Source: Arthrobacter sp. 135MFCol5.1 (lineage in GTDB: Bacteria; Actinomycetota; Actinomycetes; Actinomycetales; Micrococcaceae). Taken from it: a stretch of DNA of 64,000 nucleotides. A program made the position numbers and the translations under genes. This document shows, piece by piece, positions 1 to 7,916 of this stretch. Under the pieces are notes generated by a model, which saw only the letters and a program-made list of their open reading frames with translations, searched no databases and had not been told where the DNA came from. Position 1 is the stretch's first letter. Every line of letters begins with the position of its first letter. The DNA is taken from contig NZ_KB895466.1 in the NCBI RefSeq assembly GCF_000374865.1, positions 1 to 64,000 on the forward strand, given 5' to 3'.

Positions 1-411
1 GGCGGCGGCGGAGCTGATGGTCAGGATCCCGGCGATCTCCTCCACCGCGGACATCTCCGCGAACGTGCGCTCATCCACCGGGGCGTCCGGCGGAAGCAGA
101 GCATGCTGGATGTCAACGGCATCCGCCACGTCTTGGGCTTTCACCGCCGCCAGCTGGGCCTCCAACCGTGCCACCAGCTCCAGCCGCCCCAAACATGACT
201 CATACCGCCGCTGCAACACGTCCACTTCAGCACCAACGTCGGCGCCGGAACAAAGCGCAGCATCCTCCCGAACCAGCCCGCTGAGCGCAGCGACAGAGGC
301 AGAGACACCCTCCATCACCACCGCCAGATCCGCACCGATTCCCATAAAGAAATCATCCAACCAGGGTCCGACATTTATGGAGGAGGCTTGTGGTTCAGCG
401 CCCTTCCGCAT
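1..411 (-). CDS. DUF222/HNH endonuclease-type protein, N-terminal part (cut by window edge)
   Basis: The N-terminal 137 residues of a protein that continues beyond base 1. The segment near the edge, with AVKAQDVADAVD, DAPVDERTFAEMSAVEEIAG and ILTISSAAAA, is typical of the DUF222 domain found ahead of a C-terminal HNH nuclease domain in the large actinobacterial DUF222/HNH family. The HNH part is outside the window, so nuclease activity cannot be judged. I chose the ATG at 411 because a GGGGAGGA Shine-Dalgarno lies about 10 bases upstream; an internal ATG at 345 has no good ribosome site. These genes occur in many copies in Arthrobacter relatives and their cellular role is unclear. Confidence 0.75.
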   Translation of the reverse strand, partial: MRKGAEPQASSINVGPWLDDFFMGIGADLAVVMEGVSASVAALSGLVREDAALCSGADVGAEVDVLQRRYESCLGRLELVARLEAQLAAVKAQDVADAVDIQHALLPPDAPVDERTFAEMSAVEEIAGILTISSAAA

Positions 412-446
412 AATTCAGCGATCCTCCCCGGGAACGCTTAAATGAA

Positions 447-498
447 TTCGGCCGCCATCGGGTGGTGACGCCGTTGTCACCACCCGATGGCGGCCGAA
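447..498. terminator. Long perfect inverted repeat, probable terminator
   Basis: A 23-base arm (447-469) pairs perfectly with 476-498 around a six-base loop. It sits between the end of the glyoxalase-like gene and the start of the HNH gene, both on the minus strand. A T-run follows the stem on the plus strand and an AT-rich stretch follows on the minus strand. The position fits termination of the upstream minus-strand gene. Confidence 0.7.
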
Positions 499-560
499 GC
501 TTTTTGGGCGCACGGCCCTAAGGCGCTCTCCGGAACTACGCCGGAGAGCGCGAGGGATGG

Positions 561-1199
561 TCAGATGGTGACGGCCCCGTTGGCGGTTTCAAATGTGACG
601 GACAGGATGCCGGGAGTGCCGTGCGGCGCTACCCACTCGACCGCAACGTCTTCAAGCGGCTTCTCCACCGGCTCGCCCAGCCACTCGGTCACCCGCGACG
701 CGGAGCCGGCAATGGTCAGGCAGCTCATCTTGAGGTTGCTCTCGTAGGCATTGGAGGGGTGCAGGGACGGGTCGCCTTCCCATTTGAGCATGTAGGGGAC
801 CTGGGGGTCTGCAATAAGGCCCAGGATGCCTATCTGCTTCCAAACGAGTTCGCGGCCATCCGGGAACTTGCGGTTGCCGTTTACGGCAGCTCGGCCCAGC
901 CGTTCCTCGAACGGGGCAAGGTCGTCCACTTCAACGCACCAGCCCATCCAGCCGCCGCCCGCAGCGGAACGGGCACGAACTGCCTGTCCGAACGGTGCTT
1001 TGTCCGAAGCCGGGTGGTCCAGGACCTCCACAACTTCGAGGTATTTGTGCCCGGCGAGGGGGATGATCATATTCCGGGTGCCGAACCGGGGGTGGACCCC
1101 GCCCTTCACTGCCTCAACGCCGAGGGCAGTTGAAATACGTTCGGTAGTGGCCGCGAGGCCATCGTGTTCACAGGCGTAAGAGACGTGATCCATGCGCAT
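561..1199 (-). CDS. Glyoxalase-like domain (VOC superfamily) protein
   Basis: A 212-residue protein opening MRMDHVSYACEH, the typical first strand of vicinal-oxygen-chelate proteins, with the Glyoxalase_3-type order: MDHV at the start, a RFGTRN segment near residue 45, HKYLEVVEV near 55, and a second half around GILGLIADP and KWEGDPSLHP. Family members are metal-binding lyases, isomerases or dioxygenases; the substrate cannot be read from sequence. It starts at the ATG at 1199; a second in-frame ATG at 1193 is equally possible and no strong ribosome site separates them. It is monocistronic as far as I can see, with the subtilase gene about 100 bases upstream on the same strand and a strong hairpin downstream. 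Confidence 0.8.
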   Translation of the reverse strand: MRMDHVSYACEHDGLAATTERISTALGVEAVKGGVHPRFGTRNMIIPLAGHKYLEVVEVLDHPASDKAPFGQAVRARSAAGGGWMGWCVEVDDLAPFEERLGRAAVNGNRKFPDGRELVWKQIGILGLIADPQVPYMLKWEGDPSLHPSNAYESNLKMSCLTIAGSASRVTEWLGEPVEKPLEDVAVEWVAPHGTPGILSVTFETANGAVTI

Positions 1200-1300
1200 G
1201 GCAACATCTTGGCACTTTGTGATCGGGCTCTCAGCTAAGGGTGCCCTTACTTGGATTTGCGTCCCTGGCCGTGGTTGAAGAAGCCCCCGGCAGGTCGGGT

Positions 1301-2884
1301 TCAGCTTGCGATGTAGTAGCCGAAGGTGTCGGCGATGAGTTGGACGGTGCCGGCGGAGTTGTTGGTCAGGGGGATGGTTCCGTCGGCGGCAACGGGGGTG
1401 ATGACCAGGTTGGGGGTGGTTTGGTCGGTGTTGAAGTTGAGGTTGGAGGTTCCGGGGGTGGGGGTGCCGCCGGCGTGGACGGTGATGTTGCCGAAGCTGG
1501 TGGGTGAGGTGACGGTGACGTTGACGGCGACGGCGGAGACTCCGGTGGTGGGGATGCCGCCGTGGCCGGTGACGAAGACGCGGATGGTGGCTCCGGGTGC
1601 GACGGGGCCGCTGGCTCCGCCGGTGCCGTAGCGGGTGTCCAGCTGCCGGAAGGGCGCCTGCGACGAGAATGCCCCCGGCAGGCGCGGGCTGGCAGGCACG
1701 TGCAGCAGTTTGTTTGGCGTTCCGGCGCCGGCACCGGCGATGGTTCCCGGAACAGCCGTCGACAGGACGGTGTCCGTGACCTGCGCAGGCGTGAAGAGCG
1801 GGTGCCGGGAGAGGATGAGGGCTGCCGTGCCGGCAACGTGCGGTGAGGCCATGGAGGTCCCGCTCAGCGATGCCGTGGCCGTCGACGACGTGTTCCAGGT
1901 GGAGGTAACGCCCACCCCCGGGGCGTAAAGGTCCACGCACTGGCCGTAGTTGGAGAACGAGGCCTGGTGGTCCGAGGAGTCGCTCGCGGCCACCGTCAAG
2001 GCGGACGGGACCCGGGCGGGCGAGGACGTGCAGGCATCCGTGGCCGAATTCCCGGCCGCGACGACGACGGAAATTCCATCGTCGACGACATTCTGGACTG
2101 CGGAGTCAAGGAGGCTGCTGACCGGTCCGCCAAGGCTCATGTTCACCACGGCCGGAGTTCCTGCGGCATGGTCCCCGGCAATCCAGTCGAGTCCGGCGAT
2201 GATGTCCGAGTAGTAGCCGGACCCGTCGCAGGCCAAGGTCCGCACGGGCACGATCGTGGCGGATTTGGCCACGCCGTAGACGGTTCCGGCGATGATCCCC
2301 GAAACGTGGGTGCCGTGTCCGTTGCAGTCACTTGTCCCGCCGCCGTCGGAAAGTGCCGTCCATCCCGCGGCAACCCGTCCGCCGAAATCCACGTTCGAGG
2401 CGAGGACTCCGGTGTCAACCACATAGGCGCGGACACCGAGGCCGGAAGCGTCATACGTGTAGGCGCCGGACAGTGGCAACGCCTGCTGGTCCAGCCGGTC
2501 AAGACCCCAGGGCGCGGGTTTTTCCGTGGCGGAAATCGTCGATACCGCATCGGGTTCCACGGCTGTTGCCTTGCCGGACCGCAGCAGTGCGGCGGCTTGC
2601 GCCGCCGTGGATTTGATCGCCGCTCCGTGCAGGGCCTTGCTGAACGTGTGGTCGACGGCGACCCCCTGGGAACGAAGGTCGCGCGCCGCCGTTGAGACGT
2701 CAGTTCCCGCCGGGAACTGGACCAGGTAGCGGCCATTGGGGCTGTCGGGAGCGGACGAGGGAGCGGCGGCGGGCGCGGTGGCTGCCGCTGGCGGCGCCGA
2801 GGCTTGCACTGGTGTACCGCTTGAGCAGAAGGCGACGGCGGACAACAGTGCGGCGGCAAGGGCCAGGCGCAAAGACTGGGGCAA
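1301..2884 (-). CDS. Secreted subtilisin-family (S8) serine protease
   Basis: A 527-residue secreted protease if it starts at the TTG at 2884. That start follows an AAAGGA ribosome site and gives a clean Sec signal (PQSLRLALAAALLSAVAFCS). The reading frame stays open upstream to 3112, so a longer N-terminus is possible. After the signal come an I9-type propeptide (YLVQFPAGTDVS), then the S8 catalytic triad: Asp157 in VVDTGV, His190 in NGHGTHVSG and Ser344 in GTSMASPHVAG. The spacing and the GGP...AAGN segment match the aqualysin/proteinase K branch. A C-terminal module of about 110 residues, FRQLDTRYGTG to LIADTFGYYIAS, resembles the tail found on other actinobacterial exported proteins and may serve surface binding. 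Likely an extracellular general protease. Confidence 0.9.
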   Translation of the reverse strand: MPQSLRLALAAALLSAVAFCSSGTPVQASAPPAAATAPAAAPSSAPDSPNGRYLVQFPAGTDVSTAARDLRSQGVAVDHTFSKALHGAAIKSTAAQAAALLRSGKATAVEPDAVSTISATEKPAPWGLDRLDQQALPLSGAYTYDASGLGVRAYVVDTGVLASNVDFGGRVAAGWTALSDGGGTSDCNGHGTHVSGIIAGTVYGVAKSATIVPVRTLACDGSGYYSDIIAGLDWIAGDHAAGTPAVVNMSLGGPVSSLLDSAVQNVVDDGISVVVAAGNSATDACTSSPARVPSALTVAASDSSDHQASFSNYGQCVDLYAPGVGVTSTWNTSSTATASLSGTSMASPHVAGTAALILSRHPLFTPAQVTDTVLSTAVPGTIAGAGAGTPNKLLHVPASPRLPGAFSSQAPFRQLDTRYGTGGASGPVAPGATIRVFVTGHGGIPTTGVSAVAVNVTVTSPTSFGNITVHAGGTPTPGTSNLNFNTDQTTPNLVITPVAADGTIPLTNNSAGTVQLIADTFGYYIAS

Positions 2885-3140
2885 CGGAATCGAATTCCTT
2901 TGTGCGTGGTTGGGGGCGACGGGATAACGTCGTCCGGCTTCCACGGTATCCGGGCCAGGACGGCTGGCGGCCAAACCTCGGGCGATCCTTCGCATTATTT
3001 GTGGAACCTTGGAAAACCTCCACATCGGACTGCCATCGCGCCCGGATCCGTCCCCAGCCCGTCGGCTGAGACCCCCACGGCCCGCACACAGCGGCAAGAC
3101 CATGTTCGTCACAATGCTGTCCCGGCCGGAGTGATGTTCC

Positions 3141-3255
3141 TACACTGGGCGCAGGTCATGAGTGCCAGCGCCAAGCCCCGGCTCGCTGGCCGGCAACCCT
3201 CCATCCGCGGTGGGGTGCCCCGGGTGAGGACCAGGCTGTCCGGCAATCGCCGGAA
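3141..3255 (+). ncRNA. SAM-IV riboswitch upstream of metY
   Basis: The leader shows the SAM-IV core in order: GGTCATGAGTGCCAGC, then AAGCCCCGGC, CTGGCCGGCAACCCTCC, GGTGGGGTGCCCCGGGTGA and a closing GACC that pairs with the opening GGTC. A further hairpin (CCGGC-aat-like loop-GCCGG, about 3240-3253) follows, as in SAM-IV. A TACACT -10 box at 3141-3146 puts the transcript start just before the aptamer. It would sense S-adenosylmethionine and shut off metY, most likely at translation; the AGGAGA ribosome site lies about 50 bases after the aptamer. The span given includes the -10 box. The rest of 2885-3311 holds only the possible upstream extension of the subtilase frame. Confidence 0.9.
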
Positions 3256-3311
3256 GCAAGCGCGGCCCGTGGTGCTCCCAGCATGCCGGGCCCATGTCAT
3301 AGGAGACTGAG

Positions 3312-4637
3312 ATGTCCAACGGATGGTCCTTCGAAACCCGCCAGATCCATGCCGGCCAGGAGCCTGACAGCGCCACCGGGGCCCGCGCCCTTCCCATCTA
3401 CCAGACCACGTCCTTCGTGTTCCCGAGCGCCGAGAGCGCAGCCAACCGTTTTGCGCTGGCCGAGCTGGCGCCGATCTACACCCGTATCGGCAACCCCACC
3501 CAGGACGCGGTGGAGCAGCGGATCGCCAGCCTCGAAGGTGGCCTGGCCGCTTTGCTGCTGAGCTCGGGGCAGGCCGCGGAGACCTTCGCCGTCCTGAATA
3601 TCGCCGAGGCCGGGGACCACATCGTGGCCAGCCCCAGCCTGTACGGCGGCACCTACAACCTGTTCGCCCACACCCTGAAGAAGTTCGGCATCGCGGTCAC
3701 CTTCGTGGAAGATCCGGACAACCTGGACCAGTGGCGGAATGCCGTTCAGCCCAACACCAAACTGTTCTTTGGCGAGGTGGTATCCAACCCGCGCCAGGAC
3801 GTCCTGGACATCGAAGGCATCTCCCAGGTGGCCCACGACGCCGGCGTTCCCCTGATCGTGGACAACACCCTGTCCACGCCCTACCTGATCCGGCCGCTGG
3901 AGTGGGGTGCGGACATCGTGATCCACTCCGCCACCAAGTACCTGGGCGGTCATGGCTCGGCGATTGCCGGCGTCATCGTCGACTCCGGCAAGTTCGATTT
4001 CGGCAAGGACCCCGACCGGTTCCCCGGTTTCAACACCCCGGATCCCACCTACAACGGGCTGGTCTACGCCCGGGACCTTGGCGAGGGCGGCGCACTGGGC
4101 GCCAACCTTTCCTACATCCTCAAAGCCCGTGTCCAGTTGCTGCGCGACCTTGGCTCGGCGGTTTCGCCCTTCAACGCCTTCCTGATTTCGCAGGGCCTGG
4201 AAACGCTGAGCCTGCGGGTGGAACGGCACGTTTCCAACGCCACGGAGGTGGCGCGCTGGCTGGAGGGAAGGGACGACGTCGAATCGGTCGCCTACGCGGG
4301 GCTGCCGTCCAGCCCCTGGTACGAACGGGGCCGCAAGTACGGGCCCAAGGGGACCGGCGCCGTCGTCGCTTTCAACCTGGCCGGGGGCGCGGAGGCGGGC
4401 AAGCGCTTCGTCGACGCCCTGGAACTGCACTCGCACGTCGCCAACATCGGCGACGTCCGTTCGCTTGTCATCCACCCGGCGTCGACCACCCACAGCCAGC
4501 TCTCGCCCGAGCAGCAGGTGGTGGCCGGCGTCAATCCGGGGCTGGTCCGCTTGTCGGTTGGCTTGGAGCACATCGACGACATCCTGGCCGACCTGGAGGC
4601 CGGTTTCCGCGCGGCCAAGGGCGGCGCCGACGCCTGA
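3312..4637 (+). CDS. metY: O-acetylhomoserine sulfhydrylase (Cys/Met metabolism PLP enzyme)
   Basis: A 441-residue PLP-dependent enzyme that would convert O-acetylhomoserine and sulfide to homocysteine, the direct sulfhydrylation route of methionine synthesis. The Cys/Met-metabolism fold is clear: TRQIHAGQEPD at the N-terminus, YTRIGNPTQDAVEQRIASLE, SSGQAAE, the PLP lysine Lys209 in HSATKYLGGHG, and the family end LVRLSVGLEHIDDI. Length is usual for the MetY branch, longer than cystathionine gamma-synthase. It starts at the ATG at 3312 behind AGGAGA. It is preceded by one SAM-IV riboswitch and followed by a second that serves metX, so the two pathway genes are co-located but separately SAM-controlled. 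Confidence 0.95.
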   Translation: MSNGWSFETRQIHAGQEPDSATGARALPIYQTTSFVFPSAESAANRFALAELAPIYTRIGNPTQDAVEQRIASLEGGLAALLLSSGQAAETFAVLNIAEAGDHIVASPSLYGGTYNLFAHTLKKFGIAVTFVEDPDNLDQWRNAVQPNTKLFFGEVVSNPRQDVLDIEGISQVAHDAGVPLIVDNTLSTPYLIRPLEWGADIVIHSATKYLGGHGSAIAGVIVDSGKFDFGKDPDRFPGFNTPDPTYNGLVYARDLGEGGALGANLSYILKARVQLLRDLGSAVSPFNAFLISQGLETLSLRVERHVSNATEVARWLEGRDDVESVAYAGLPSSPWYERGRKYGPKGTGAVVAFNLAGGAEAGKRFVDALELHSHVANIGDVRSLVIHPASTTHSQLSPEQQVVAGVNPGLVRLSVGLEHIDDILADLEAGFRAAKGGADA

Positions 4638-4652
4638 CCGCCGGCACGCCGG

Positions 4653-4674
4653 GGCGCTGCCGGCCGGCAGCGCC
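4653..4674 (+). terminator. Perfect 22-base palindrome after metY
   Basis: GGCGCTGCC pairs with GGCAGCGCC with no spare loop beyond the central CCGG. It lies 15 bases after the metY stop and ahead of the second TACACT box and riboswitch. There is no T-run, so it may be a weak terminator or an mRNA end-protecting hairpin. Confidence 0.5.
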
Positions 4675-4723
4675 GGGAAGTCACAACCAGTCACACTCTT
4701 GGCCTGGACCGGGGGGTGTTTCG

Positions 4724-4842
4724 TACACTCGAACCAGGTCATGAGTGCCAGTGACAGCCCCGGCTTGCTGGCCGGCAACCCTCCTTCCGCGGTGGGGTGC
4801 CCCGGGTGAAGACCTGGCCTGCCGGTCAAATGACGGCAGGCA
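4724..4842 (+). ncRNA. SAM-IV riboswitch upstream of metX
   Basis: A second SAM-IV aptamer, with P1 formed by CCAGGTC (4734-4740) and GACCTGG (4811-4817). Between them are ATGAGTGCCAGTG, AGCCCCGGC, TTGCTGGCCGGCAACCCTCC and GGTGGGGTGCCCCGGGTGA. A 3-prime hairpin (CTGCCG...CGGCAG) ends near 4840. It has its own TACACT -10 box at 4724-4729, included in the span. It differs from the first copy in P1 and in the 3-prime hairpin, so it is not a recent exact duplicate. Confidence 0.9.
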
Positions 4843-4864
4843 AGCGCGTAGAAGAGGTCTTGCC

Positions 4865-5980
4865 ATGACGGTTACCGTCGCCCGTACCACCATTCCCGAA
4901 CACGGAGTTGTCCGCTACGCCTCCATTGGAGGACTCGAGCTCGAAGGCGGCGGCTACCTGCCGGATGTCACCCTGGCGTACGAGACCTGGGGCACGCTGA
5001 ACGCGGACGGCAGCAACGCCATCCTGATCGAGCACGCCCTGACGGGCAGCACCCACGTGACCCGGGGCGACACCGACGAAGAGGGCTGGTGGGAACAGCT
5101 GGCCGGTCCTGGGGCGCCCGTCGATACGGACAGGTTCTTCGTGGTGTCCGTCAACATTGTGGGCGGCTGCTACGGGTCCACGGGCCCGTCGTCGGCCGCC
5201 CCCGACGGAGCACCCTGGGGCTCACGCTTCCCCCTGGTCACCCTGCGGGACAGCACTGTTGCCGAGGCCCGGCTGGCGGACCAGCTGGGCATCGGGAGCT
5301 GGTACGCCGTCCTTGGCGGTTCCATGGGGGGTGCCCGCGCCCTGGAGTGGGCGGTGACCTACCCTGACCGGGTGCAGCGCTGCGCCGTCATCTCGGTCGG
5401 CGCTGCCAGCACGGCTGAACAGATCGCTTTCGCCCAGGCCCAGACCCTGGCCATCCGCCAGGATCCGAACTTCAACGGCGGCGACTACTACGGCGGACCG
5501 TGTCCGGAAGACGGACTGGCCCTGGCACGGCGGATCGCCCACATCACGTACCGGTCCGCCGCGGAACTGGAAGGGCGCTTCGGCCGGGAACCCCAGGCCC
5601 CCGAGTCGCCCCTGCACGGCGGACTGCTGGCAAACCGCGGACGCTACCAGGTGGAAAGCTATCTGGACCACCAGGGCAGGAAGCTCGTCCGCCGGTTCGA
5701 CGCCAACAGCTACATCGCCCTCACCGAGGCATTGATGAGCCACGATGTCTGCCGTGGCCGCGGGCCGCTGGCCGAGACCCTGGCCTCCGCCACCGCCCGG
5801 TTCTTCGTTGCCGCCGTGGACTCCGACCGGCTCTACTTCCCGTCCCAGTCCCGCGAATTGGCCCAGGCCCTGCCGGGTGAGGTTGACGTGCATATGATCT
5901 CGGCACCGATAGGCCATGACGGCTTCCTGACCGAGATCGGACAGCTGGGGAACCAGCTCCGGACGACGTTCCTGGCCTAG
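4865..5980 (+). CDS. metX: Homoserine O-acetyltransferase
   Basis: A 371-residue alpha/beta-hydrolase-fold enzyme that transfers acetyl from acetyl-CoA to homoserine, supplying the substrate of MetY. Early motifs are LAYETWGTLN and LIEHALTGSTHV. The nucleophile is Ser153 in LGGSMGGARALEW, the acid is Asp near 319 in DSDRLYFPSQ, and the base is His351 in GHDGFL. An SVNIVGGCYGSTGPSS segment marks the MetX family. I used the ATG at 4865 (MTVTVART), which follows GAAGAGG and clears the riboswitch; upstream in-frame codons lie inside the aptamer. It forms a SAM-regulated methionine pair with metY. Confidence 0.95.
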   Translation: MTVTVARTTIPEHGVVRYASIGGLELEGGGYLPDVTLAYETWGTLNADGSNAILIEHALTGSTHVTRGDTDEEGWWEQLAGPGAPVDTDRFFVVSVNIVGGCYGSTGPSSAAPDGAPWGSRFPLVTLRDSTVAEARLADQLGIGSWYAVLGGSMGGARALEWAVTYPDRVQRCAVISVGAASTAEQIAFAQAQTLAIRQDPNFNGGDYYGGPCPEDGLALARRIAHITYRSAAELEGRFGREPQAPESPLHGGLLANRGRYQVESYLDHQGRKLVRRFDANSYIALTEALMSHDVCRGRGPLAETLASATARFFVAAVDSDRLYFPSQSRELAQALPGEVDVHMISAPIGHDGFLTEIGQLGNQLRTTFLA

Positions 5981-6100
5981 CTGCGCCCGTCCCGGCAGCG
6001 GCCGGCTGCTGCCCTGCGGTGCTTCCGGTGCACGCTGCCGGTGGACGCCGCGGTGCCACAGTGCGGCAGGCCCGGGGTGGAAGTACGGCATGATCGTGTC

Positions 6101-7237
6101 ATGAAAGCCGCCGTCCTGTATTCGACCGTTCCCGCCGCCGGACAGGCACCAGGAAAACCCGCCTACGCTGACGCGAAGCCCCTGATCCTGCAGGAACTGG
6201 ACCAACCGCAGCCGCGCGCCGGTGAGCTTGGGGTTGCCATCACCTATTCGAGCCTGTGCCATTCGGACCTGTCCGTGGTGGACGGCTCCAGGGTCCGGCC
6301 GCTTCCGATGGCATTGGGCCACGAGGCGGTGGGGCGGGTGGTGTCCGTGGGCGACGGGGTAGCCGATGTGTCCGTGGGAGACCACGTGGTGCTCGTTTTC
6401 GTGCCCAGTTGCGGCCACTGCCGGGCCTGCCGGGCCGGGAGGCCCGCGCTTTGCCACCGCGCTGCAGAGGTCAACGGCTCCGGTGACCTGCTGCATGGGC
6501 CGGCCTTGCTGCGCACGCCGGCGGGGGAGCGCATCAACCACCATTTGGGCGTCTCGGCGTTTGCGGATTACGCCGTGGTGGCGCGGGAGTCGGTGGTGGT
6601 GATTGACGACGACGTCCCGGACACCGTCGCGGCGATGTTTGGTTGCGCCGTGCTCACCGGAATGGGGGCCGTGCTCAATACGGCAGGCGTCAGCCCGGGG
6701 CAGTCCGTGGCTGTCTTCGGCATCGGCGCAGTAGGCTTATCGGCCGTCATGGCGGCCCGCCTCGCCGGGGCCGCCGGAGTGATTGCCATCGATCCGAATC
6801 CGGGCAAGCACCCCTTGGCCCTGGACGCCGGTGCCACGGCGGTGGGAACGCCTGCGGATGCGCCCCGTCTTGTTGCCGAGGCTGCCGGTGACGGGGTGGA
6901 TGTGGCCGTCGAAGCAGTCGGCTCGGCCGGCGTGATAGCAACTTGCCTGGATCTGGTGACGCGGGGTGGCGCGGTTGTCTCGGTGGGACTGCCCCATCCG
7001 TCAGCTGAACTGGCCGTTCCCGCACTGCAGTTCGCAGGAGCCGGCAAACGGCTCCTCGGCTCCTACATGGGCGACGCGGTTCCCCGCCGAGACATCCCGG
7101 CGTACCTTGGCTACTGGCGGGAAGGCAGGCTTCCGGTGGAACTTCTGCACACCGATACCCGGCCGCTGGCCGAAATCAATGAAGGCCTGGATGCGCTGGC
7201 GTCCGGGCAAGTGGTCAGGCGGCTCTTCCGGGCTTGA
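6101..7237 (+). CDS. Zinc-dependent alcohol dehydrogenase (MDR family)
   Basis: A 378-residue medium-chain dehydrogenase. Catalytic zinc ligands are the Cys in SLCHSDL and the His/Glu of GHEAVGRVV. Four cysteines in CGHCRACRAGRPALC bind the structural zinc. The NAD(P) fold shows as VAVFGIGAVGLSAV followed by an acidic residue (AIDPNPGK), which favours NAD. The arrangement resembles class III-like and mycothiol/formaldehyde dehydrogenase relatives, but the substrate is not evident. It starts at the ATG at 6101. It stands alone and is convergent with the SHOCT gene, 39 bases apart, with a short direct repeat (CCGGGCTTGAGGCGT) across its stop codon. Confidence 0.85.
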   Translation: MKAAVLYSTVPAAGQAPGKPAYADAKPLILQELDQPQPRAGELGVAITYSSLCHSDLSVVDGSRVRPLPMALGHEAVGRVVSVGDGVADVSVGDHVVLVFVPSCGHCRACRAGRPALCHRAAEVNGSGDLLHGPALLRTPAGERINHHLGVSAFADYAVVARESVVVIDDDVPDTVAAMFGCAVLTGMGAVLNTAGVSPGQSVAVFGIGAVGLSAVMAARLAGAAGVIAIDPNPGKHPLALDAGATAVGTPADAPRLVAEAAGDGVDVAVEAVGSAGVIATCLDLVTRGGAVVSVGLPHPSAELAVPALQFAGAGKRLLGSYMGDAVPRRDIPAYLGYWREGRLPVELLHTDTRPLAEINEGLDALASGQVVRRLFRA

Positions 7238-7276
7238 GGCGTTGCTCCGGGCTTGAGGCGTGGCGGCGGCTGGGGC

Positions 7277-7867
7277 TCAGCCGTTCATGATGTCGCTGCG
7301 GCGCCTCATGTAGTCCTCCATGGACATTTCGCCGTTGCTGTACTGCTGGTCCAGTTCTGCGAGCTTCCGGGCACGGAATCCCTGGGGCGCTCCCGGCGGG
7401 GGAACGGCCGGGCCTGGAGGCGGGCCGGCCGGCGTGTGGCCGGTACCCTGCTGCTGGCCGGGGAACTGCTGGCCCGGGAACTGCTGGCCCGGGAACTGCT
7501 GGAACGGGAACTGCTGGAACGGCGGTTCCTGGGGCGCGCCGTAGCGGGAGTCCGGCATGGGGGGCTGCCCGTACTGGTAGGGCTGTGGCTGTGATTCACC
7601 GGCCGGGGTGGGCTGGCGGAAGCCGCCGGAGTAGTAGTCCTGCTGGGTGTAGCCGTCGCGGGGCTGGTTGCTCTGCGGCCCCGCGGACCCGGGAAACCGG
7701 CCGGACCCGGGGAACCCGCCCGGCCCGTACTGTCCCGGAAACTGGCCAGGGTACTGGCCCGGCAAGCCTTGGTCCCGGTCCCGCCGTGCCATGGACCGCC
7801 GGTACATCCGCATGGCCATGGGGACAACGAAGGACAGGATGATGATCCACAAAAACAAGCTGCTCAC
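7277..7867 (-). CDS. SHOCT-domain membrane protein with Pro/Gln-rich linker
   Basis: A 196-residue protein starting at the GTG at 7867, which follows GAGAGG; upstream frame has no better start. An N-terminal membrane helix (SSLFLWIIILSFVVPMAM) is followed by a basic stretch, a long Pro/Gly/Gln-rich linker containing tandem QQFPG units, and a C-terminal SHOCT module (RKLAELDQQYSNGEMSMEDY, ending RRRSDIMNG). SHOCT modules are short C-terminal segments thought to mediate oligomerisation; no enzyme activity is suggested. It lies 49 bases downstream of the SGNH hydrolase on the same strand and is probably cotranscribed. Confidence 0.75.
   Translation of the reverse strand: MSSLFLWIIILSFVVPMAMRMYRRSMARRDRDQGLPGQYPGQFPGQYGPGGFPGSGRFPGSAGPQSNQPRDGYTQQDYYSGGFRQPTPAGESQPQPYQYGQPPMPDSRYGAPQEPPFQQFPFQQFPGQQFPGQQFPGQQQGTGHTPAGPPPGPAVPPPGAPQGFRARKLAELDQQYSNGEMSMEDYMRRRSDIMNG
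7461..7520. repeat. Four 15-base tandem repeats inside the SHOCT gene
   Basis: Four consecutive units: two copies of GGGAACTGCTGGCCC followed by two of GGGAACTGCTGGAAC. On the minus strand they encode the QQFPG/QQFPF run of the linker. In-frame slippage would change linker length without breaking the gene. Confidence 0.85.
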
Positions 7868-7916
7868 GGTGCCGCGCCTCTCAAAGGTTGTCCCTCCAGC
7901 GTAACCCCGTGCGGTC

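Noticed and set aside
561..1940. A long minus-strand frame extending the glyoxalase gene into the subtilase
   Set aside because: The part above about 1200 is an Arg/Pro/His-rich out-of-frame reading of the subtilase gene; the glyoxalase fold starts at MRMDHVSY.
3297..4829. A 510-codon minus-strand frame opposite metY
   Set aside because: It is antisense to a gene with perfect Cys/Met-enzyme motifs and a riboswitch.
5994..6013. Hairpin after metX
   Set aside because: A six-base stem with no T-run is too weak to call a terminator.
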